The notes beneath the pieces are model-generated. The model was not told the origin of the DNA. It saw only the letters and a list, made by a program, of their open reading frames with translations, and made no database searches. This document shows positions 35,559 to 44,802 of a DNA stretch of 64,000 nt, in pieces. Positions within the stretch are counted from its first letter, which is position 1; each line of letters begins with the position of its first letter. A program made the translations under genes and the position numbers. Origin of the DNA: SHZL01 sp963784425 (lineage in GTDB: Bacteria > Pseudomonadota > Gammaproteobacteria > Xanthomonadales > SZUA-36); contig CAWARM010000013.1 of NCBI GenBank assembly GCA_963784425.1, positions 124,001 through 188,000 on the forward strand, given 5' to 3'.

Positions 35559-37013
35559 TCAGTTGCGCTGTCGTAGTTTGTTTTCTGCCAGCGCTGCCAG
35601 CGCACGTTCCCGCCCGATGCGATGGTCGATGACCGGCAGCGGATAATTCTTGCCCAATGTTACCCCAGCCGCCGCCAGTACCTCCCGTGGGGCAAGCCAT
35701 GGCTGGTGGATGAACTCTGTCGGCAGGCGCGCCAGTTGCGGCACGAAGCGACGCACGTAATCCCCCTGCGGGTCGAACTTCTCCCCCTGGGTGACCGGGT
35801 TGAAGATACGAAAATAGGGTGCGGCATCGGCACCACAACCGGCCACCCACTGCCAGCCCATGGTGTTACTGGCAAGGTCAGCATCCACCAGCGTGTCCCA
35901 GAACCAGCGCGCACCTTCCTGCCAGGGCTGCAACTGGTGTTTGACCAGGAAGGAGGCCACCACCATGCGCACCCGGTTGTGCATCCAGCCCGTTTGCCAT
36001 AGTTGACGCATACCGGCGTCAACCAGCGGATAACCGGTCTGTCCCTGCTGCCAGGCCAGCAGCTGTGCTTCATCCGGCTGCCACGGAAACGTGCGGAAGG
36101 CCGGCTTCATGGCCTGTTCAGGGGAGTCGGGGAAGTGTTGCAACAGGTGATAGGCAAATTCCCGCCATGCCACTTCGCTGAGAAAAGTGTGCCCACCGCC
36201 ACCGTCCTGTTCGCCGGCAGCGTGTACTGCAGCCCACACCTGGCGGGGACTTAGCTGGCCCCAGTGCAGGTACGGGGAAAGCCGCGAAGTACCTTCTACA
36301 CCCGGCACATTGCGTTGCTCGCGGTAACTGCCAACTGCCTGTTTTACAAACGTGTGCAGGGCATTGGCCGCGCCGGCCAGTGTAGGATCCCAGTGCCGCG
36401 GAAACTCTTTGTCCCAGGCAATTCGCGGCAGTAAACCCAGGCTATCAATCGACTCACTGCGTGGCACTTTTGCTGGCGCAAGCAGCGCGGATGTCCTGGT
36501 GTGAACCGGCGTCTCCAGCGGCAGGGTGCGAAGGTGTTTCCAGAACGGCGTAAACACCCGGAACGGTTTTCCAGACTGGTTGCGCACCTGTTCCGGCTCA
36601 ATCAACAGAGTGGCATTGAATACCTTTACTTCTAAGCCCTGGCCTTGCAGCACCCGCTGGATACGCGCATCACGCTCAGCGGCTGCAGGTTCATACAGTC
36701 GGCTGAACAGCACGCTTGCAACGCTCAGCCCGGCCAACCCCAATTCACTGACGATTTCCTGCAGGGCAGCAAGGCTGGGACCCATGCGAATGACCAGTGG
36801 CAAACCCACGGCCCCCATTTCCATCTGCAAGGAGTGCAGCGCATGATGCAGCCACCATGCTGATGCGCCGCCGGGTGGCCAGTTGCCGTCTTCTGCGGGT
36901 GCGTGAATGTATAACGGGACAAGCGGCCGGCCGAGGCGCACCGCTTCGGCCAGCATGGGATGATCCTGCACACGCAGGTCCTGCCGGAACCATGCCAGCG
37001 TCACCGCCTTCAT
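35559..37013 (-). CDS. phrB: Deoxyribodipyrimidine photolyase (class I CPD photolyase-like)
   Basis: 484 residues, the usual length of class I photolyase. The N-terminal antenna domain begins VTLAWFRQDLRVQDHPML, and the FAD domain has TSRLSPYLHWGQLSPRQVWAAV, WREFAYHLLQHFP, then QTGYPLVDAGMRQLWQTGWMHNRVRMVVASFLVKH and PWQEGARWFWDTLVDADLASNTMGWQWVAGCG. All residues for FAD binding and the conserved Trp relay region are present. It repairs UV cyclobutane dimers using blue light. It stands 44 bp from the end of the DbpA gene on the same strand; an operon cannot be claimed from spacing alone. Confidence 0.94.
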   Translation of the reverse strand: MKAVTLAWFRQDLRVQDHPMLAEAVRLGRPLVPLYIHAPAEDGNWPPGGASAWWLHHALHSLQMEMGAVGLPLVIRMGPSLAALQEIVSELGLAGLSVASVLFSRLYEPAAAERDARIQRVLQGQGLEVKVFNATLLIEPEQVRNQSGKPFRVFTPFWKHLRTLPLETPVHTRTSALLAPAKVPRSESIDSLGLLPRIAWDKEFPRHWDPTLAGAANALHTFVKQAVGSYREQRNVPGVEGTSRLSPYLHWGQLSPRQVWAAVHAAGEQDGGGGHTFLSEVAWREFAYHLLQHFPDSPEQAMKPAFRTFPWQPDEAQLLAWQQGQTGYPLVDAGMRQLWQTGWMHNRVRMVVASFLVKHQLQPWQEGARWFWDTLVDADLASNTMGWQWVAGCGADAAPYFRIFNPVTQGEKFDPQGDYVRRFVPQLARLPTEFIHQPWLAPREVLAAAGVTLGKNYPLPVIDHRIGRERALAALAENKLRQRN

Positions 37014-37056
37014 TCAGGATTGAAAGCCGTTGAGCATGCGGAGGTACGCAAATTGT

Positions 37057-38454
37057 TCAGGCATTGATCTTGCGCGCCCGCACTGCACGCCCTTTGATTT
37101 TCCCCGCCGCAAGGTAATTAAGGGCCTGGCGCAGTGCGGCGCGTTCAACGGCAACATAGCTGCACATGTCAAAAATGGCGATCTTGCCAATCTGTGATGC
37201 CGGGCAGGCCGGCATCGCCCGTCAATGCACCAAGGATATCGCCCGGACGGATTTTCTGCTTGCGCCCGGCATCGATCTGGATCGTCACCATGGGTGCTTT
37301 GAGGGTATAGCCCGGCACACGGTCCAGGGATGCATACACATCACAGGCACAGGGCCTGGATAGATAGACCTTCGATCGCTTGTACGCGCTGGTATTCCGA
37401 GTTGCGCGAAAATGCTCAGGGCCAGGCCCTTCTCTCCTGCCCGGCCAGTGCGCCCAATGCGGTGCACATAGATTTCCGGGTCACGGGGCAATTCGTAGTT
37501 GATCACGGCCTGCAGTGACTTGATGTCGAGGCCACGTGCCGCCACGTCGGTTGCCACCAGCACCGGGCAACTGTTGTTGGCAAACTGCACCAGCACCTGG
37601 TCGCGCTCGCGTTGCTCCAGGTCGCCATGAATGGCCAGACACTGGATACGGTTTGCGTCCAGGAACTCGGCCACTTCGTCACACTGTTTTTTGGTATGGC
37701 AAAACACCAGCGCGGATTCGGGCTGGTAATGTTCGAACAAGGCCAGCAGGGTGTTATTGCGCTCATGTGTTTTTACCTCGTAAAACACCTGCTCAATGAC
37801 ACCCGGCTCATGTTCCTCCTCCACCGTTACAGTCGCCGGGCTACGCTGGACTGAGCGGCTGATTTTTCTGATTGCATCGGGGTAGGTGGCGGAAAACAGC
37901 ACCGTCTGGCGGGTCTTCGGAGTCTGTGCCACGATTTCACTGACGGCATCCAGAAAACCCATGTCCAGCATCCGGTCTGCCTCATCCAGCACCAGGGTTT
38001 TCAAACCGTCCAGATCCAGGGTCTTCTGGGCGAGGTGATCCAGCACGCGCCCCGGCGTGCCCACAACGATGTGCGCGCCGTGTTCCAGCGATCCTTTCTG
38101 TGGGCCAAATGGCTTGCCGCCGCACAGGGACACCAGCTTGATATTGGGTACAGCCTGGGCCAGCCGGCGCAGTTCCTTGCCCACCTGGTCCGCCAATTCG
38201 CGCGTGGGACACAGCACCAGGGCCTGTACCCCGAAAAAACGCGGGTTGATCTGTTCCAGCATTCCAATGCCAAACGCCGCCGTCTTGCCGCTGCCGGTCT
38301 TGGCTCGGGCGATCACGTCCTTGCCGGCCAGCACCAGTGGCAAGCTGCCGGCCTGGATGGGCGTCATTTTGAGATAGCCCAGGGATTCCAGGTTGGCGAT
38401 CTGCGCAGCGGAGATCGGCAGGGAGGAAAAACTGTCGCTGGTCTTGGCGGTCAT
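37057..38454 (-). CDS. dbpA: ATP-dependent RNA helicase DbpA, multiply frameshifted
   Basis: DEAD-box helicase that acts on 23S rRNA helix 92 during large-subunit assembly. The helicase core is intact: ARAKTGSGKTAAF (Walker A), VLDEADRMLD (DEAD), VLFSATYP (SAT), VATDVAARGLDIK and HRIGRTGRAG. After FAQL the frame is broken, ending wrongly at 37285. Reading on, SEYQRVQAIEGYLSRPCACDVYASLD, MVTIQIDAGRKQKIRPGDILGALTGDAGLP and ASQIGKIAIFDMCSYVAVERAAL to KIKGRAVRARKINA restore the DbpA RNA-binding domain, stopping at 37057. Three one-base surpluses, near 37398-37405, 37368 and 37200, bring the reading back into frame. The start is taken at the ATG at 38454; a TTG at 38478 is also open. Confidence 0.88.
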
Positions 38455-38644
38455 GCCTTGCTTACCCTGGAATGCCAAAGGAGGTGGTGCGTGAGCCGTA
38501 TCATACAGTGGTGGCTTTGGCCGGTGGCCCTGAATGCCTTCAAAGGCAATTTTCTTACCTGCGTCGAAGTCGAAACCCCATGGTTAAATAAAACGCACAC
38601 GCTCAATTTGTGTAACAGGTGTTTTCTTATGCGGGAGATTCAGT

Positions 38645-38673
38645 TTGACAAAGACACAAGCACGAATTAGGCT
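38645..38673 (+). promoter_or_regulatory. Candidate promoter of vapBC
   Basis: TTGACA at 38645-38650 is a perfect -35, and TAGGCT at 38668-38673, 17 bases later, is a moderate -10. It faces the antitoxin start at 38744. The operator-like dyad lies just after the -10. Confidence 0.5.
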
Positions 38674-38686
38674 GTGACATAGGCTA

Positions 38687-38698
38687 TGGCATATGCCA
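38687..38698. promoter_or_regulatory. Candidate VapB operator dyad
   Basis: A perfect 12-bp palindrome, TGGCATATGCCA, lies 14 bp after the -10 candidate and 45 bp before the antitoxin start. VapB proteins with an AbrB-like domain bind such short dyads and repress their own operon, which would fit here. Binding is inference. Confidence 0.4.
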
Positions 38699-38743
38699 AT
38701 TCAGCACCCGCCTTTGTACCTCGGCCTCTCGGGAGGATTCACC

Positions 38744-38983
38744 ATGCAATCAGGACGAGTTGTCCGGCTGTTTCGCAATGGCCGCAACCAGGCCCTACGG
38801 ATTCCCCGCGAGTTTGAACTGGCGGGAGACGAGGCTATTATCCGCCAGGATGGCGACCGGCTGATTGTGGAACCCGTGCGGAAAGGCGGTTTGCTTGCCT
38901 TGCTCGCTGGCATGAAACCCCTCGAAGAAACCTTCCCCGATGTGGATGAATCATTACCACCGCTGGACGACGTGAGCCTTTAG
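38744..38983 (+). CDS. vapB: Antitoxin VapB-like (AbrB fold)
   Basis: 79 residues from the ATG at 38744, preceded by GGGAGGA; an ATG at 38693 is open but lacks a signal and would cross the operator. The first 45 residues form a swapped-hairpin AbrB domain (VVRLFRNGRNQALRIPREFEL, GDEAIIRQDGDRLIVEP), which binds DNA. The acidic C-terminus (EETFPDVDESLPPLDD) is the usual toxin-binding arm. It protects against the downstream PIN toxin and represses the promoter. The VapC gene starts 2 bp after its stop. Confidence 0.9.
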   Translation: MQSGRVVRLFRNGRNQALRIPREFELAGDEAIIRQDGDRLIVEPVRKGGLLALLAGMKPLEETFPDVDESLPPLDDVSL

Positions 38984-38985
38984 AT

Positions 38986-39390
38986 ATGCCGACGCGTTAT
39001 CTGCTCGATACCAACATCCTGTCGGACCTGGTGCGTAACCCGCAGGGTAAAATCGCACAGCAAATTGCCCGTGCGGGCGAGAAAAGCATTTGCACCAGCA
39101 TCGTGGTGGCAGCGGAGTTGCGCTTTGGTGCTGAGAAGCGCGGGTCCGAGCGACTGACCAGGCAGCTTGAGACAATTCTTTCTGCAATAAACACCTTACC
39201 CCTGGAAGAACCTGCTGATCGCCGCTACGGGAAGCTGCGCGCGCATCTTGAGGAACGCGGCACCCGCATCGGGCCCAACGATATGCTCATCGCCGCCCAA
39301 GCACTGGCCCTGGACTGCATAGTGATCACCGCAAATGATCGTGAGTTTTCCCGCGTGCCTGGTTTAAAGGTTGAGAATTGGCTGGAATAA
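38986..39390 (+). CDS. vapC: Toxin VapC (PIN-domain ribonuclease)
   Basis: 134 residues with the PIN acidic residues: YLLDTNILSDL (first Asp), SIVVAAELRFGAEK (Glu), GPNDMLIAAQAL (third acid) and ITANDREFSRVPGL (fourth). PIN toxins cut specific RNA such as initiator tRNA or rRNA loops; the target is not deducible here. All four catalytic acids are present, so it should be active. It starts just after VapB, as in most pairs. Confidence 0.92.
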   Translation: MPTRYLLDTNILSDLVRNPQGKIAQQIARAGEKSICTSIVVAAELRFGAEKRGSERLTRQLETILSAINTLPLEEPADRRYGKLRAHLEERGTRIGPNDMLIAAQALALDCIVITANDREFSRVPGLKVENWLE

Positions 39391-39539
39391 ACACAAGACT
39401 TCGGAGCCGCGGGCGGACCGAGCTACGACTTCCGGCACTGCATGATCCGGGCGCGCTGCATTATCCTCTGCACAGCCCAAATTAGAAAATCATCAAATAG
39501 AAAACCTTCGAACAGATAACCTCCGAACAGGAAACCACC

Positions 39540-41645
39540 ATGAACAGACTCTTTACCGCATCGGCTTTCGCCCTGCTGCTCGCCGCCTGCGGGCAAAAAG
39601 ATTCCGAGCCCGTTGCCGCTGCCCCGGCTCCAGCCGAAACCCCGGACACGGCCGCGATGGTCGATGAACACTCCCCCGACCAGGATGCAGCAGAGCAGCA
39701 CTCCGGCCTCATTCTGGAGTACATGGACACCAAAGTGCGCCCCGGCGATGACTTCAATGCCTTCGTTAACGGTGGCTGGATGGCCACCGCCGTCATTCCT
39801 CCGGATCGGGCGAGCGACAGCGTGGGGCTGATGGTGCACGAGCAGTCGCAGGCAAACGTCAAGATCATCATCGAGGAAGCAGCGGCGGGAGACTTTGCGC
39901 AGGGCACCGACGAGCAGAAAGTGGGCGATTTCTACAAGTCCTATATGAACATGGAAGTACGCAATGAGCAGGGGACAAAACCGCTCGCAGCGGAATTTTC
40001 CGCCATCGATGCGCTGGAAGATCGCAAGCAGCTCGCCATTTATTTTGCCGACGCCAACAAGATCGGCGTGGGCGTGCCGTTTTCACTCAACCAGTACGTC
40101 GATTTCAAGGATCCCAACACCTACATGATGTATGCCTACCAGGGTGGGCTGGGCTTACCGGACCGGGAGTACTACTTCGAGGAAGGCGAGAAGGCCGAAG
40201 GCATACGCCAGGCCTACGTGGCTCACATCGAAAAGATGTTTGGGCTGGCAGGGTTGCCCAACGGCGCAGCCGCTGCCAAAACCATCATGGCGCTGGAAAC
40301 ACGCATGGCCGCGGAGCAGATGAAGAAAGAACAAACCCGCGACATGGTGGCGCTGTACAACAAGATTCCGCTTGCGGAACTTCCCGGCCTGATGCCCAAC
40401 TTTGACTGGGATGATTACCTCAAGGCAGCCATTATCAGCGACATCGACGGGCTGGTGGTCATGCAGCTGGACTACATGCGCGCCCTGGATGGCATCATCC
40501 AGGACACCGGCATGGATGTGTGGAAGACCTACCTGAAATGGGCCGTGCTCAATGCCAATGCCACCCTGCTCAGCGCAGCTATTGACGACCAAAACTTCGA
40601 TTTCTATTCCAGGACCCTGCAGGGCATCGAACAGCAGCTGCCGCCGTGGAAGCGCGCCGTGGAAGCGGTCGATGGCAACGTCGGTGAAGTGGTTGGGAAG
40701 GTTTACGTCGCGCGGCATTTTCCCCCGGAAGCCAAAGCGGCCATGCTGGAACTGGTCAACAACCTGATCAAGGCCTACGAAATCAGCATCAAGGAGCTCG
40801 ACTGGATGGGCGATGCAACCAAGGCCGAGGCACTGGACAAACTCTCCAAGTTCACCCCCAAAATCGGCTACCCGGATAAGTGGAAAGATTACTCGGCGCT
40901 GGAAATCAGGGAGGACGACCTCGTCGGCAACATCCATCGCTCAGCTTTGTTCGTGTATGAAGATCACGCGAAGCGTCAGGGCGGCTCCGTGGACCGCAGC
41001 GAATGGGGCATGACGCCGCAAACGGTGAATGCGTATTACAACCCGCCGCTGAATGAAATCGTCTTTCCAGCCGCCATCCTGCAACCGCCGTTCTTCGACC
41101 TGAATGCTGAAGCTGCGGTGAACTATGGCTCCATCGGTGCTGTGATCGGACATGAAATCGGCCACGGATTTGACGACTCCGGCAGCACGTTTGACGGTGA
41201 CGGCGTGCTGCGCAACTGGTGGACGGATGAGGACAAGGCAGAGTTCAAAAAGCGCACGGCCAAACTGGTTGAGCAGTATTCGCAGTTCAAACCTTTCGAT
41301 GACCTGGCCGTTAATGGCGAGTATACCCTCGGGGAGAACATCGGCGATCTCGGTGGCCTGAGCATTGCGCTCAAAGCCTATCACCTGTCACTCAATGGCC
41401 AGCCGGCGCCGGTGATGGATGGCTACACCGGCGATCAGCGTGTGTTCATCGGCTACGCGCAGGGTTGGCGCGGAATCACCCGTGACGAAGCCCTGCGCCA
41501 GCAGATTGCTACTGACCCGCATTCACCCAGGCAGTACCGGGTCAATGGCGTCGTCAGGAATGTACCGGAATTCTATGCGGCGTTCGACGTAACTGAAACG
41601 GATGCGCTGTTCGTGCCCCCCGAAGAGCGCGTCAAGATCTGGTAA
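39540..41645 (+). CDS. M13-family metallopeptidase lipoprotein
   Basis: 701 residues with a lipoprotein signal: MNRLFTASAFALLLAACGQ, Cys at 18. The C-terminal domain has VIGHEIGHGFDDSGSTFDGDG, the zinc HEXXH of the neprilysin family, and GENIGDLGGLSIALKAY, which supplies the third ligand Glu. The domain continues with FIGYAQGWRGITRDEALRQQIATDPHSPRQYRVNGVVRN, the usual M13 C-terminal run. It is the bacterial PepO-like type that degrades short peptides in the periplasm. A 21-bp repeat starts 14 bp after its stop. Confidence 0.93.
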   Translation: MNRLFTASAFALLLAACGQKDSEPVAAAPAPAETPDTAAMVDEHSPDQDAAEQHSGLILEYMDTKVRPGDDFNAFVNGGWMATAVIPPDRASDSVGLMVHEQSQANVKIIIEEAAAGDFAQGTDEQKVGDFYKSYMNMEVRNEQGTKPLAAEFSAIDALEDRKQLAIYFADANKIGVGVPFSLNQYVDFKDPNTYMMYAYQGGLGLPDREYYFEEGEKAEGIRQAYVAHIEKMFGLAGLPNGAAAAKTIMALETRMAAEQMKKEQTRDMVALYNKIPLAELPGLMPNFDWDDYLKAAIISDIDGLVVMQLDYMRALDGIIQDTGMDVWKTYLKWAVLNANATLLSAAIDDQNFDFYSRTLQGIEQQLPPWKRAVEAVDGNVGEVVGKVYVARHFPPEAKAAMLELVNNLIKAYEISIKELDWMGDATKAEALDKLSKFTPKIGYPDKWKDYSALEIREDDLVGNIHRSALFVYEDHAKRQGGSVDRSEWGMTPQTVNAYYNPPLNEIVFPAAILQPPFFDLNAEAAVNYGSIGAVIGHEIGHGFDDSGSTFDGDGVLRNWWTDEDKAEFKKRTAKLVEQYSQFKPFDDLAVNGEYTLGENIGDLGGLSIALKAYHLSLNGQPAPVMDGYTGDQRVFIGYAQGWRGITRDEALRQQIATDPHSPRQYRVNGVVRNVPEFYAAFDVTETDALFVPPEERVKIW

Positions 41646-41658
41646 TGCAGGCAGCTTT

Positions 41659-41679
41659 CCCAAGTCATTGACGCCCGGT
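41659..41679 (+). repeat. 21-bp direct repeat, left copy
   Basis: A 21-bp sequence starting CCCAAGTCATTGACG and ending CCCGGT, 14 bp past the M13 gene. The identical sequence stands at 44719-44739. The two copies flank the PNPOx-like gene and the molybdopterin oxidoreductase. Confidence 0.55.
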
Positions 41680-41762
41680 GTTACCAGCGCGCGATTTCAC
41701 CTCTGTTCTTACCAAAGAATTATCGTTGTCAGTCGCGACAATTCGAAGAAGACAGGGGTTGC

Positions 41763-42329
41763 TTAGCTCATGCGCTTTGAGAAATCCCAGGATGTAATCC
41801 AATCCGGTGCAATACGGATCGCCACTTCATTCTCCTGGCGCTTGATCAGCCAACGGGCAAAATTCGACTCTCGATCATGCAGATAGCGATCAATCAACCG
41901 CAGCAAAATCTCCGGTCCCTCCGCTTCTGAAAGGGTGGCCAGGCCCTGCCCGCGGACACCCCGGTAAGGAAAGGTATCGCCAGCCACTTCGAATGCACAG
42001 CGCGCATCCATCTCAAAAAGCGTCACAAGTTTTGCAGACTTTTTGGTCGCGCACCAGATCGCGCCGTCGGCATAGAGGTACCACAGCGAGCTGACCAACG
42101 GCGCACCGCTGCTCGACAGGCAGCCGAGCCGCACAGGAATCTCGCTACGCTCCAGAAAAGCCACAATTTCTGCGGCTGACCAGGGGCTGTTTTTTCGTAT
42201 CAGTGCTGGGTTGATCACCGGATCCGCTCTCGATAATTCATGCCTGGCAACACTATATACCGCTGGAGGATAGGTAGCATTAAAGCTGTATTGCAAGAAA
42301 ATCATAGTTATGAGCGTGGATGGACTCAT
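41763..42329 (-). CDS. Pyridoxamine 5-phosphate oxidase-like FMN-binding protein
   Basis: 188 residues at most; the start is uncertain, with ATGs at 42329 and 42305, and the recognised fold begins about 45 residues in. WSAAEIVAFLERSEIPVRLGCLSSSGAPLVSSLWYLYADGAIWCAT is a split-barrel flavin-binding pattern, followed by KSAKLVTLFEMDARCAFEVAGD and GVRGQGLATL. Such proteins bind FMN or F420 or act as redox sensors; no PNPOx activity can be assumed. Divergent from the molybdopterin oxidoreductase, the two starts being only 35 bp apart, so they share a short control region. Confidence 0.75.
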   Translation of the reverse strand: MSPSTLITMIFLQYSFNATYPPAVYSVARHELSRADPVINPALIRKNSPWSAAEIVAFLERSEIPVRLGCLSSSGAPLVSSLWYLYADGAIWCATKKSAKLVTLFEMDARCAFEVAGDTFPYRGVRGQGLATLSEAEGPEILLRLIDRYLHDRESNFARWLIKRQENEVAIRIAPDWITSWDFSKRMS

Positions 42330-42363
42330 CTACAATGACCCGCTCGTGCCTCGGAGGATCGCC

Positions 42364-44619
42364 ATGAGTTCAAAATCCACCACCCGCATTGCACACCGCA
42401 TCTGCCCCTTTTGCGAGGCGTGTTGTGGCCTGGAGTTGAAAATTGCTGGCGACACGGTGACGGCGGTTCGCGGCCAGGATTCGGATGTCTTTTCGGCGGG
42501 TTACATCTGTCCCAAGGGCGTGGCGATGAAGGACCTGCATGACGATCCCGACAGGCTGCGGCGGCCCCTGGTGAAGCGCAACGGACAATTTGTCGAGGTG
42601 AGCTGGGACGAGGCCTTTGCCGAAATTGACCGGCGCTTGCCGCCGATTCTGGCGCGTGACGGCAAGGACGCAGTGGGCATTTCGCTGGGTAATCCCGTGG
42701 CGCACAAGTTGGGCTTGCTGCTCTATGGTGCCCGGTTGGCGAGAGGAATCGGGACGCGCAATGTATTCTCGGCCTCCACCCTGGATCAAATGCCCAAGCA
42801 GTTGTCGTCGGGCTTGATGTTCGGCGGCTGGCTGTCGATACCCGTGCCGGATATTGAGCGCACCGACCTGTTGATTGTCCTCGGCGCCAATCCGGTCGCA
42901 TCCAACGGCAGTCTGTGGACTGTGCCGGATTTTCGCGGCAAGGCCAAGGCGATGAAGGCTCGTGGCGGCAAGATGATTGTGATTGACCCGCGCCGCACCG
43001 AGACCGCTGAGATTGCCGATCATCATTTGTTTATCCGCCCCGGCGGGGACGTGTTTTTGTTGCTGGGCATGGTCCATACGCTGTTCGCCGACAAACTGGT
43101 CAAGCTGGGACGTCTGGCCGAGCACACCGTGGGACTTGCCAAGGTGGAGGAAGCTGTGGCGCGCTTTTCGCCCAAAGTGGTGGCCGCGCGTTGCGGCATG
43201 GACGCCGGATCGATTCGTGACCTGACGCGCATGCTGGCTAATACACCGCGCGGGGCGCTGTATTCGCGCATTGGCACCTGCACACAGGAGTTTGGCACCC
43301 TCGGTAGCTGGCTGGTGGATGTGATCAACGTACTAACCGGTCATCTCGATGCCGAAGGTGGCGTCATGTTTCCCAAGGCGGCGGCGTTTGCCGCCAACAC
43401 CCACGGAGCGCCCGGTGTTGGCCGTGGCGTGACGACAGGCCGCCATCACAGCCGCGTCTCGAATGCACCCGAAGTCTATGGCGAATTGCCGATGGGTTGT
43501 CTGGCCGAAGAAATCGACACGCCGGGCAGCGGCCAAATCAAGGCTTTAATCACCGTCGCCAGCAACCCGGTGCTGTCGGCACCGAATGGCAAGCGCCTGT
43601 CGGCGGCTCTGGATCAACTGGACTTGATGGTCAGCGTGGATATTTATCTGAACGAAACCACCCGCCACGCCGACGTGATCCTGCCAGGGCGCTCGCCTCT
43701 GGAAGATGGGCATTACGATGTCGCCTTCCCGCAGTTTTCCTTCCGTAACCACGCCCGTTACAGTGAGCCGGTATTCAAATCGGCGCCGGGGCAGCCCGCG
43801 GAGTGGGAGATTTTGCTGCGCTTGAAGGCGATTGCCGCCGGGCGTGGCGCCACGGTGGATACGAGGCAACTCGACGATGAAGCCTTTGTCGCGGAAGTTG
43901 AAAAGCAGGCGGGGCCGATGGCCAACGCGGTATTGGCATCGCTGGTAGATCGCACCGGCCCCGAACGGCTGATCGATTACGCGCTGCGGGGCGGACCTTA
44001 CGGAGACAAATTCGGCGCTAACCCCAGGGGCCTGACGCTGGAAAAGGTCAAGGCGGCGCCCGGTGGCGTCGATCTGGGGCCCCTTAAGGCGCGAATCCCG
44101 GAGGTTTTGCGTACTCCGTCCGGAAAAATCGAGCTGGCACCACCGCTCCTGATTGCCGATCTCGACCGTGTGGCGGGGGATTTGGGCCGACCCATGCCGG
44201 AAATGGTGATTGTCGGTCGTCGCGATCCGCGTTCAAACAATAGCTGGATGCACAACCTGCCGGTGCTGGCGAAAGGCCCGTTTCGCTGTACCGCGTTGGT
44301 TCATCCGGGCGACGCTGCCCGCCTGGGTCTGGTTGACGGCGGCATGGCCGCCATCGCAACTGCGACCGGCCGGATTGAAGCGCAGGTGGAATTCAACGAC
44401 GGGATGATGCCCGGCGTGGTCAGCCTGCCGCATGGATGGGGACACGATCAACCCGGCACAATGCTGCACCTCGCCTCGGCTCGCCCGGGGGCCAACCTGA
44501 ATGCGCTGTTTGACGAGAAACAACGTGATCCGTTGTCCGGGAATTCGGTGCTGTCGGGGATTGCCGTTGAGATTAGCCCCCTGCAGGCCTCAGACAGAAT
44601 CGCTGTCCGTTCCCCTTGA
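42364..44619 (+). CDS. Molybdopterin oxidoreductase, formate dehydrogenase/nitrate reductase type
   Basis: 751 residues from the ATG at 42364 (GGAGG at 42353-42357); an ATG at 42310 is open but not needed. The N-terminal iron-sulfur ligand set is CPFCEACCG with a later Cys in GYICPKG, the CX2CX3C...C pattern of the 4Fe-4S site. Molybdopterin-binding blocks follow, including SASTLDQMPKQ, IVLGANPVASN, MIVIDPRRTETAEIADHHLFIRPGGD (in parts), IGTCTQEFGTLG and the C-terminal dinucleotide-binding VGRRDPRSNNSWMHN. No Tat signal is seen, so it is cytoplasmic. The substrate cannot be assigned. It has no small subunit nearby, which is common for stand-alone forms. Confidence 0.88.
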   Translation: MSSKSTTRIAHRICPFCEACCGLELKIAGDTVTAVRGQDSDVFSAGYICPKGVAMKDLHDDPDRLRRPLVKRNGQFVEVSWDEAFAEIDRRLPPILARDGKDAVGISLGNPVAHKLGLLLYGARLARGIGTRNVFSASTLDQMPKQLSSGLMFGGWLSIPVPDIERTDLLIVLGANPVASNGSLWTVPDFRGKAKAMKARGGKMIVIDPRRTETAEIADHHLFIRPGGDVFLLLGMVHTLFADKLVKLGRLAEHTVGLAKVEEAVARFSPKVVAARCGMDAGSIRDLTRMLANTPRGALYSRIGTCTQEFGTLGSWLVDVINVLTGHLDAEGGVMFPKAAAFAANTHGAPGVGRGVTTGRHHSRVSNAPEVYGELPMGCLAEEIDTPGSGQIKALITVASNPVLSAPNGKRLSAALDQLDLMVSVDIYLNETTRHADVILPGRSPLEDGHYDVAFPQFSFRNHARYSEPVFKSAPGQPAEWEILLRLKAIAAGRGATVDTRQLDDEAFVAEVEKQAGPMANAVLASLVDRTGPERLIDYALRGGPYGDKFGANPRGLTLEKVKAAPGGVDLGPLKARIPEVLRTPSGKIELAPPLLIADLDRVAGDLGRPMPEMVIVGRRDPRSNNSWMHNLPVLAKGPFRCTALVHPGDAARLGLVDGGMAAIATATGRIEAQVEFNDGMMPGVVSLPHGWGHDQPGTMLHLASARPGANLNALFDEKQRDPLSGNSVLSGIAVEISPLQASDRIAVRSP

Positions 44620-44718
44620 AGAGGCCATGACTCGGCTCGAAGCTCGTTTCAAAGGATGAAGGTATCCTTGCACCCCGCGGCCGAGAATGACAATTGAATA
44701 CCCGCATCAAGCGCCGGG

Positions 44719-44739
44719 CCCAAGTCATTGACGCCCGGT
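44719..44739 (+). repeat. 21-bp direct repeat, right copy
   Basis: Identical to 41659-41679, 3060 bp away and in the same orientation. Here the bases just before it make CCGGGC, which pairs with GCCCGG inside it to form a six-bp stem. It stands 99 bp past the oxidoreductase stop. Confidence 0.55.
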
Positions 44740-44802
44740 ATTCAGCGGGGGTTTGGTTCTCTTCTGCTGTCGTATCTGTTTTGCTTTTCAGAGGCGATCA
44801 AT

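Noticed and set aside
37285..37370. The short C-terminus of the DbpA frame
   Set aside because: After FAQL the text does not match any helicase; it is a frameshift tail.
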